A DNA stretch of 18,176 nucleotides, taken from assembly GCA_027451165.1 (NCBI GenBank), contig DAIDJX010000029.1, positions 1 to 18,176 on the forward strand, written 5' to 3'. Position numbers and translations under genes: made by a program. Shown here one piece after another: positions 13,856-18,176 of the stretch (position 1 is its first letter; every line of letters begins with the position of its first letter). The notes beneath the pieces were generated by a model that had not been told where the DNA came from, did not search any database, and saw only the letters and a list, made by a program, of their open reading frames with translations. The DNA is from Prolixibacteraceae bacterium. GTDB taxonomy: Bacteria; Bacteroidota; Bacteroidia; Bacteroidales; Prolixibacteraceae.

Positions 13856-15664
13856 ATGGATCCGATAAAACCCAGAGACCTCATTAAAGCTAACCCCGAA
13901 CTGAACTATTTTGGCGGAGAACTGTTTGCCTGGGTTCTCATGCATCTTCTAAGGTTCCATAAACTCAACAAAGTGTATTCTAAGATTGATAAAAACAGTG
14001 GGATTGAATTTGTGGAAGAACTGATTCGCCTGTTGGAGCTGAAAACAGAAGTGGATCCTCATGAATTGAAGCGTATTCCGGTCACTGGTCCTGTGATTAT
14101 TGTGGCCAATCATCCCTTGGGTGGTCTTGATGGCTTGTTGTTGATCCAACTCCTCTCTTCTGTGCGTAAGGATATTAAAATCCTGGCTGCCTATATGCTG
14201 AAAAGGATTGAACAGGTTTCTGACTATTTCATTGATACACGGCCCGTGGATTATGATGCCGAACCAGGGGAGATCCATTTCCCCGGAATGGATGAATCTG
14301 AGGAACATCTCCGGAATGGCGGTTTGTTGTGCATTTTTCCTGCGGAAGAAACCACTTCCTGGGAGCATTACCGCCTCGGAACCGATAAGATGTGGAAATT
14401 CCCGGTGATCCGCTTCATCAAAAAAATGGAAGTTCCGGTGGTGCCGCTCTTGTTCCAGATGAACAACAGCAGGATTTTTCAGGTTATTGGCAGAATTCAT
14501 CCGGCATTGAAAAACATCCGCCTCCCCTCGAACCTGTTTCACCGGAAAAATAAAAACATCAAAATAAGAATCGGTAATCCGATCCGCAAAACAGAACAAC
14601 ATTCCTTCCACGATGTGTACCAGTTTGGGCGCTACCTGAGGGCAAAAACCTATGGCATGGCTTCCCCCCTCGAGATCAAGCCCTTTTTCAGGATACCCTA
14701 TAAAACACCTTCAGAACCGGCGCCCATCATCGATCCGGTTCCCAGCGAACTGATTCAGAAGGAAATTCAGAAAATCCGACATTCCTATATCCTTTTCAAG
14801 CTGAAGGAATACATCGTTTTTGTAGCGCCAACAAAGGAAATTCCGAAGATTCATACGGAAATCGGACGACTCCGGGAAATCACTTTCAGGGAGGTGGGAG
14901 AAGGAACCAATTTGAGTACCGACATCGATGAATTTGATTTGTACTACCACCAGATGTTTATCTGGGACGAAAAGCATGAAAAGATTGTCGGCGCCTACCG
15001 GGTGGGCTTTGGAAATGAAATCATGGCGCAGTACGGGAAGCGGGGTTTTTACCTGAATACTCTGTTCCGTATGGATGACAGTATGGGGGATATCCTGAAG
15101 CAAAGCCTGGAGCTGGGGCGCTCGTTTGTGGTGAAGGAATACCAGAAAAAACCGCTGCCGCTCTTTTTGCTGTGGAAGGGATTTCTCTACCTGCTCCTGA
15201 AAAATCCGGATCATCGCTACCTGATCGGGCCGGTGAGCATCAGCAACAACTATTCACGGGTTTCCAAGGATCTGATCATCCGCTTCATCATGGCCAACCA
15301 TTACAATTACCGCATTGCGCAGAAAGTAAGACCCCGTCATGCCTATACCTTCCGCAGCAACGATCCCACCATTAATATTTTGATGGACAATACCGAAAGG
15401 GATATCAACAAGTTAGACAAGACCATTGGCGACATGGATGCCCTGAATTCCGGGTTACCGGTGCTGATCAAAAAATACCTCCGGGTAGGGGCTAAAATAG
15501 CCTGTTTCAATGTAGATCCGAAATTCAACAATTGCCTCGACGGTATGATCGTGCTCGACGTATACGATATTCCGAAGGACGCGATCGATTCCCTTTCCAA
15601 GGAGGTAAATGATGGGGTAATCCTCGAGCGGTTTTATTCCAACCGGGAATTGCAGGGATCATGA
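13856..15664 (+). CDS. OlsF-like bifunctional aminolipid synthase (O-acyltransferase + N-acyltransferase fusion)
   Basis: 602 residues. The N-terminal half (about 60-270) is a PlsC-like acyltransferase: V-A-N85-H86-P-L-G-G-L-D92-G replaces the classic H-x4-D with the spacing seen in hemolysin/OlsA-like members, and F162-P-A-E-E-T-T-S is the glycerolipid 'FPEG-x-x-S' box. The C-terminal half (about 305-595) matches the OlsB GNAT-type N-acyltransferase. It shows E-I-G-R-L-R-E-I-T-F-R-E-V-G-E-G-T (335-351), D-x-x-D-E-F-D-L-Y-Y-H-Q-M-F-I-W-D (357-372) and E-L-G-R-S-F-V-V (420-427). In OlsF of Serratia and Flavobacterium this order yields ornithine lipids: the C-terminal domain N-acylates and the N-terminal domain O-acylates. 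Some Bacteroidota make glycine lipids with related enzymes (GlsB/GlsA), so the amino acid here is open. It overlaps the convergent DUF169 gene by 6 bp. Confidence 0.85.
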   Translation: MDPIKPRDLIKANPELNYFGGELFAWVLMHLLRFHKLNKVYSKIDKNSGIEFVEELIRLLELKTEVDPHELKRIPVTGPVIIVANHPLGGLDGLLLIQLLSSVRKDIKILAAYMLKRIEQVSDYFIDTRPVDYDAEPGEIHFPGMDESEEHLRNGGLLCIFPAEETTSWEHYRLGTDKMWKFPVIRFIKKMEVPVVPLLFQMNNSRIFQVIGRIHPALKNIRLPSNLFHRKNKNIKIRIGNPIRKTEQHSFHDVYQFGRYLRAKTYGMASPLEIKPFFRIPYKTPSEPAPIIDPVPSELIQKEIQKIRHSYILFKLKEYIVFVAPTKEIPKIHTEIGRLREITFREVGEGTNLSTDIDEFDLYYHQMFIWDEKHEKIVGAYRVGFGNEIMAQYGKRGFYLNTLFRMDDSMGDILKQSLELGRSFVVKEYQKKPLPLFLLWKGFLYLLLKNPDHRYLIGPVSISNNYSRVSKDLIIRFIMANHYNYRIAQKVRPRHAYTFRSNDPTINILMDNTERDINKLDKTIGDMDALNSGLPVLIKKYLRVGAKIACFNVDPKFNNCLDGMIVLDVYDIPKDAIDSLSKEVNDGVILERFYSNRELQGS

Positions 15665-16408
15665 CCGGTTGATTCTCTTTCTGACTGTTTCCCAGGTTGG
15701 GGTGATCAGAAAGGTTTCATTGGCGTAGGCGATCATTTTTTCAAACCTGACCATGGGAACAGCAAAGGTCAGCACATTTGCCTGAACACACGGCCTTGCA
15801 GACGGGTCGAACATGCCGATGACCGCCCGTGGGTTTTCCTTCGTGATCTCCAGATAGGGGTAATGAACGATGGAACCGCATCCTGCCCCAAATGGCGTGA
15901 ACATGGTATTCGGATCAGTCTGGTCAAAATTGGCCCAGGTGAAAAGCCCGGAAAGCACATCAGGAGTGGCAAAGAAGATGACCACCTCCGGATGATCATT
16001 CTCTTCCAGACCATCCCATCTTTTGAAAATGATGTGTTGCCCTTTCTTTCCAAGATCCGCCTGGTTTTCCATAAAAACCTCAACCATTTCGGGGGTACGG
16101 ATGTACCGTTCACCCTCCATGGTTTCATTTCCGCAAGACAGAAAGTATTCAAAACCAGGCCGCATGGTGTTACTGAATCCGAGATATCTTCTGGCACCCA
16201 TGCAGGCCAGGTTATCGCCGGTATATGCCAGCGATTTGCCATTTCTGACTTTCGCCAGTTCGCAGATCAGGCAACTCCGGCCTTTGGGTTTTTCGTTTTT
16301 TTCGGCGCCGGCCGTACCTTCAGCATAAAAAAAGACGATGGGAAGTTCGGCTTCTCCGAAGTACTTCTCCCAAAGGGCAATAAATTGATCTTTCAGCTTT
16401 AATTCCAT
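15659..16408 (-). CDS. DUF169 family protein
   Basis: 249 residues, soluble, with no signal peptide. The DUF169 pattern is present: L-K-L-K-D-Q-F at the start; P23-I-V-F-F-Y; the cysteine-rich segment C46-L-I-C49-E-L-A-K-V-R-N-G-K-S; C69-M-G-A-R-R-Y-L-G-F; and a distal F-G-A-G-C177-G-S with C207. The conserved, spaced cysteines suggest metal or cofactor binding, but no activity is established for the family. It is preceded by a good TAnnTTTG motif. Its neighbour upstream on the same strand is the pyridoxamine-oxidase-like gene (33 bp gap). Confidence 0.9.
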   Translation of the reverse strand: MELKLKDQFIALWEKYFGEAELPIVFFYAEGTAGAEKNEKPKGRSCLICELAKVRNGKSLAYTGDNLACMGARRYLGFSNTMRPGFEYFLSCGNETMEGERYIRTPEMVEVFMENQADLGKKGQHIIFKRWDGLEENDHPEVVIFFATPDVLSGLFTWANFDQTDPNTMFTPFGAGCGSIVHYPYLEITKENPRAVIGMFDPSARPCVQANVLTFAVPMVRFEKMIAYANETFLITPTWETVRKRINRS

Positions 16409-16425
16409 TTCCGGTTTTTACCGGA

Positions 16426-16433
16426 CAAAAATA
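16426..16433 (-). promoter_or_regulatory. Putative -7 element for the DUF169 gene
   Basis: TATTTTTG on the minus strand fits TAnnTTTG and ends 17 bp before the ATG at 16408. A TTG 16 nt further upstream (16452-16450) could serve as the -33 element but is slightly close. Confidence 0.35.
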
Positions 16434-16441
16434 GGAAGATT

Positions 16442-16969
16442 TCAGAATTCAATTTTCGGCGCTTTCAGTGTTTTTGGGTCGTTGTATACTTTATGGGCAT
16501 AGTTGATCACCTCCATGGTAACAGGCGCCACCCTGATCAGCACAAAATTCTCCTGCCATCCTGAAATGCCATCCCAGTAATCCCGTTTCTTTTTGATCAG
16601 CAGCTCTTTGTCATCAATAATCTCTGCTTTTCCGGAAATGTTGACATAGCCTTTTGCCGCGGTGTGGTCGGCATAATAAACGCAAACCCATGGATTACGT
16701 CTGATTTCCTTCACTTTTTCACTGTTTCTGGCCGTGGCAAACCAGGTGATCCAATCCCCGGAGGGCGGAAAAGGATTCATGGTGCGGATATCCGGTTTAC
16801 CGGTAGAATCGATGGTGGCCAGGGCACAATAGGTAGCTCCTGCAATGATCTCTTTTGCCGCCGTGAGAATGGAGTCGCGGTTCACCGGGTTTTGGGCCTG
16901 AAGAAATGTTGAAAGGACAGGGACAGTTAATATCAGAACAAGGCAAATCGTAGTCAGAAATGTTTTCAT
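16442..16969 (-). CDS. Exported pyridoxamine 5'-phosphate oxidase-fold protein
   Basis: 175 residues from the ATG at 16969. A TTG 10 codons upstream is in frame but would put IRNKTIS before the signal peptide. MKTFLTTICLVLILTVPVLSTFLQAQ is a Sec signal peptide, so the protein is periplasmic. The split-barrel FMN-binding domain follows: AKEIIAGATYCALATIDSTGKPDIRTMNPFPP, W-I-T-W-F-A-T-A-R-N-S-E-K-V-K-E-I, then V-C-V-Y-Y-A-D and Y-V-N-I-S-G-K-A-E-I-I-D-D. This matches general-stress-protein-26/PNPOx-like proteins. These are usually cytoplasmic and bind FMN or F420, so an exported form is less common. Substrate unknown. A long palindrome begins 28 bp upstream of the start. Confidence 0.87.
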   Translation of the reverse strand: MKTFLTTICLVLILTVPVLSTFLQAQNPVNRDSILTAAKEIIAGATYCALATIDSTGKPDIRTMNPFPPSGDWITWFATARNSEKVKEIRRNPWVCVYYADHTAAKGYVNISGKAEIIDDKELLIKKKRDYWDGISGWQENFVLIRVAPVTMEVINYAHKVYNDPKTLKAPKIEF

Positions 16970-16997
16970 GGATATGGTTTTGTTGCGAATATACTGC

Positions 16998-17062
16998 AAA
17001 GGCGCGAAAACGCAGGGAAAGATCAGGAAATTCCTGGTTTATCTCTGCGTTTCCGCGCCTTT
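16998..17062. repeat. 65-nt near-perfect palindrome with GCG-rich heptad character
   Basis: Two 32-nt arms (16998-17029 and 17031-17062) match at 27 of 32 positions around a single central A at 17030. The outer nine bases (AAAGGCGCG) and the inner six (CAGGAA/TTCCTG) are perfect. The right arm read 5'-3' has a roughly 7-nt rhythm of pyrimidine-GCG words (CTGCGTT, TCCGCGC). Such words recur in intergenic repeats of several environmental phyla (inference from memory). It could fold as a long hairpin in the 5' leader of the PNPOx-like gene. Confidence 0.85.
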
Positions 17063-17193
17063 AATTAATTTTATGGATAAAGTATTGTAGTTTCGTATGT
17101 AAAAATTAGTTCTCATATTGTATTCAAAAAGTCTTGGTGTCTTCATAATTGATTGAAATTCAGAAGCAGAAATATTCCTGGCATGCACACTCC

Positions 17194-17261
17194 GGCAGCG
17201 TAGCTGCCTGATCTTTGTAGAAAAGAATTCACCACAATTACGTATAAAGCCGCGTAGCGGC
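17194..17261 (+). repeat. Left REP-like unit (two GTA-loop hairpins)
   Basis: The outer hairpin is GGCAGC-GTA-GCTGCC (17194-17208). The 15-nt word lies at 17211-17225. The inner hairpin is GCCGC-GTA-GCGGC (17249-17261). Both stems are perfect. Confidence 0.85.
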
Positions 17262-17276
17262 GAAATTTCTTCAATA

Positions 17277-17738
17277 TCATTCATACCATTCAAACAAGTA
17301 TCTTTCATCAAATTCAATCTCATTTTTTCGCAGGATATCCAGATATTCTTCCCTAAAACTTCTCTTTTTGTGATGAACAGGTTGATTAAGAATATATTTC
17401 GCTACATCATCTATTTGAGATTTTGAATAGGTGAATGATCCAAATCCATCCTGCCATGAAAATTTCCCTGCAATCCATTTTTTCTCATTAATGAATTTGG
17501 ATGAACCCGATTTAATATCCCGTGTAAGGTCAGAAACTGACATGGTGGGATGCAATCCGACCAGAATATGAATATGATCAGGGTTACAATAAAGGGATAA
17601 AGGCTTACATTTGTTATTCGAAATGATACCGCAAATATATTTTTCCAATTCATTGCGGTGGATTTCGGTTATTATATTTGCTCGTCCCCAGACTGCAAAT
17701 ACAATCTGGACATACATTTGTGTGTAGGTGTTTGCCAT
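17277..17738 (-). CDS. REP-associated / IS200-like Y1 HUH transposase
   Basis: 153 residues, one HUH (Y1 transposase) domain. M-Y-V-Q-I-V-F-A-V-W is the first strand. C-N-P-D-H55-I-H57-I-L-V-G is the HUH metal-binding motif. K-F-S-W-Q-D-G-F-G-S-F-T-Y-S-K-S leads to the catalytic helix D-D-V-A-K-Y115-I-L-N-Q-P-V-H-H, with the nucleophilic tyrosine. All catalytic residues are intact and the length is normal for IS200/RAYT proteins. Such enzymes nick and join single-stranded DNA at hairpins near the element ends. No TnpB or IscB-like gene accompanies it. Its right flank contains a TATCTTTG (17810-17803, minus strand) that fits TAnnTTTG and may act as its promoter from within the end repeat. Confidence 0.92.
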   Translation of the reverse strand: MANTYTQMYVQIVFAVWGRANIITEIHRNELEKYICGIISNNKCKPLSLYCNPDHIHILVGLHPTMSVSDLTRDIKSGSSKFINEKKWIAGKFSWQDGFGSFTYSKSQIDDVAKYILNQPVHHKKRSFREEYLDILRKNEIEFDERYLFEWYE

Positions 17739-17757
17739 GGTAATATTATATTATTTC

Positions 17758-17824
17758 GCAGCTACGCTGCTTACATTTTGGGGTTATCTGGTTACTTTTC
17801 TACAAAGATATTACGGCTACGCCG
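17758..17824 (-). repeat. Right REP-like unit (two hairpins, inverted relative to left)
   Basis: The inner hairpin is GCAGC-TAC-GCTGC (17758-17770). The reverse complement of the 15-nt word lies at 17795-17809. The outer hairpin is CGGC-TAC-GCCG (17814-17824). The stem of the right inner hairpin equals the core stem of the left outer hairpin, so the hairpin types are exchanged relative to a simple mirror image. Confidence 0.85.
17803..17810 (-). promoter_or_regulatory. Putative -7 element for the RAYT gene inside the 15-nt inverted repeat
   Basis: TATCTTTG on the minus strand fits TAnnTTTG, 64 bp upstream of the RAYT ATG. The left copy of the repeat has TGATCTTTG and lacks the TA, so only the copy upstream of the gene carries the full motif. 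Confidence 0.3.
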
Positions 17825-17903
17825 CATTTGTGTAACAGACGGAAAGATTTTTTCCTTCTGTGATTATTTTGAAAACACATAGGTAGCAAACTTAAATAAA
17901 GTA

Positions 17904-18176
17904 TTATAGATCGAAATTTCCCATGTAGGAATCCACAAAGGAAGGAGCCACCTTTACCCTGGCGGTTTTGGCCCAGGCCAGCATTTGGGTGCAGGCATAC
18001 TGGGTGTCGGGCTCAACATAAACAAAACCCTGGGAATCAAAACCTATCATCTGGTAATACGTGAACACTCCGTTTTTCATGGTACTCGTTCCATCATATG
18101 ATAAGGAGGTTCTGCTGGAAGCGACGGCAATGATTCTTCCGGTGGCATTCAGGTCGGTGCTCATGGCGCCGATCTG
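17904..18176 (-). CDS. C-terminal end of a probable caspase-like (clan CD) peptidase, partial
   Basis: The frame is open from the right edge (Q-I-G-A-M-S-T-D-L...) to the stop at 17904, giving 90 residues; the N-terminal part lies outside the window. The stretch G-R-I-I-A-V-A-S-S-R-T-S-L-S-Y-D followed by K-N-G-V-F-T-Y-Y-Q-M-I-G-F resembles the region after the catalytic cysteine in caspase/peptidase C13- and C14-type domains. There a 'I-x-x-A-S' strand leads through 'x-E/D-x-S-Y' to 'N/H-G-V/I-F-T-Y/x-x-L-x-x-G'. The catalytic His-Gly and D-x-C motifs would be upstream and cannot be checked here. It has no C-terminal sorting domain. The call is inference from this one block. Confidence 0.5.
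   Translation of the reverse strand, partial: QIGAMSTDLNATGRIIAVASSRTSLSYDGTSTMKNGVFTYYQMIGFDSQGFVYVEPDTQYACTQMLAWAKTARVKVAPSFVDSYMGNFDL

Larger units (their letters stand above)
16970..17276. other. 307-bp gap between the PNPOx-like gene and the RAYT gene
   Basis: It holds the 65-nt palindrome (16998-17062) and the left hairpin unit of the RAYT element (17194-17261). In between, 17063-17193 is A/T-rich and I see no gene or RNA in it. Open frames that cross the gap run through the palindromes and carry no recognisable protein pattern. Confidence 0.6.
17194..17824 (-). mobile_element. RAYT / REP-type element: Y1 transposase gene flanked by inverted hairpin units
   Basis: The transposase gene (17277-17738) sits between two similar units in opposite orientation. 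Each unit is hairpin, 15-nt word, 23-24-nt spacer, hairpin. All four hairpins have the 3-nt loop GTA (TAC in the reverse orientation). The 15-nt word ATCTTTGTAGAAAAG occurs exactly at 17211-17225 and as its exact reverse complement at 17795-17809. This is the arrangement expected of REP sequences mobilised by a REP-associated tyrosine transposase. It could alternatively be a stand-alone IS200/IS605-like unit whose ends carry subterminal hairpins. Confidence 0.75.

Noticed and set aside
13949..14611. 220-codon minus-strand frame inside the acyltransferase fusion
   Set aside because: Antisense shadow of a gene with strong domain motifs in the other strand.
17039..17323. 94-codon minus-strand frame between the RAYT and PNPOx-like genes
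   Set aside because: It runs through the palindrome and the REP-like hairpins and overlaps the RAYT 3' end; the translated sequence has no family pattern.
17194..17824. IS605-type element with a TnpB or OMEGA RNA
   Set aside because: Only the Y1 transposase is present; no TnpB/IscB-like frame lies nearby.

Overview
The window looks like a chromosomal stretch from a member of the Bacteroidota, most likely an uncultured Bacteroidales-type organism. The evidence is gene content and promoter style. dapB is followed by a long signal peptidase I with an insertion, with a WbqC-family gene nearby. There is also a DUF4197 lipoprotein, a YgiQ-type radical SAM protein and a fused OlsF-type aminolipid acyltransferase. 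Several genes carry a TAnnTTTG (-7) element just upstream, which is the Bacteroidota sigma-ABfr signature. Base composition is moderate and fairly even. I saw no rRNA, tRNA, CRISPR array or prophage.

Layout. 1-315: 5' part of a membrane protein that resembles the sensor half of an AraC-type regulator (minus strand, runs off the left edge). 414-1334: exported RraA-like protein. 1371-2040: a small four-helix-bundle protein (23S-IVP/Avd-like family) bracketed by oppositely oriented arrays of TGGAA units, apparently a discrete mobile or repeat cassette. 2041-3315: bile acid:sodium symporter family transporter. 3428-4153: sugar-phosphate nucleotidyltransferase. 4248-4748: remnant of a serine beta-lactamase-family gene with its catalytic core deleted. 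4781-5238: HicB/HicA toxin-antitoxin pair. 5274-6149: glycosyltransferase. 6283-7736: HAD phosphatase plus an overlapping unknown membrane protein.

7899-11069 is the housekeeping core on the plus strand: dapB (lysine/diaminopimelate synthesis) and lepB (signal peptidase I), a clear intrinsic terminator, then a LapA-domain protein and a WbqC protein. 11066-13688 (minus) carries ygiQ followed by the DUF4197 lipoprotein. 13856-15664 is the bifunctional O-/N-acyltransferase (OlsF-like) expected to make ornithine or glycine lipids. 15659-16969 (minus) holds a DUF169 protein and an exported pyridoxamine-oxidase-fold protein.

16970-17903 is repeat-rich. It has a 65-nt near-perfect palindrome, then a single-domain HUH (Y1) transposase of the RAYT/IS200 type. 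This gene is flanked on both sides by matched, inverted units, each made of two short GTA-loop hairpins separated by an identical 15-nt word. 17904-18176 is the C-terminal end of a protein resembling a caspase-type (clan CD) peptidase, cut by the right edge.

No large coordinated novel system is evident. The most interesting signals are two small repeat-bounded genes, the RAYT unit and the four-helix-bundle cassette, each tightly enclosed by inverted repeats. Next come the internally deleted beta-lactamase relative and the fused aminolipid synthase.
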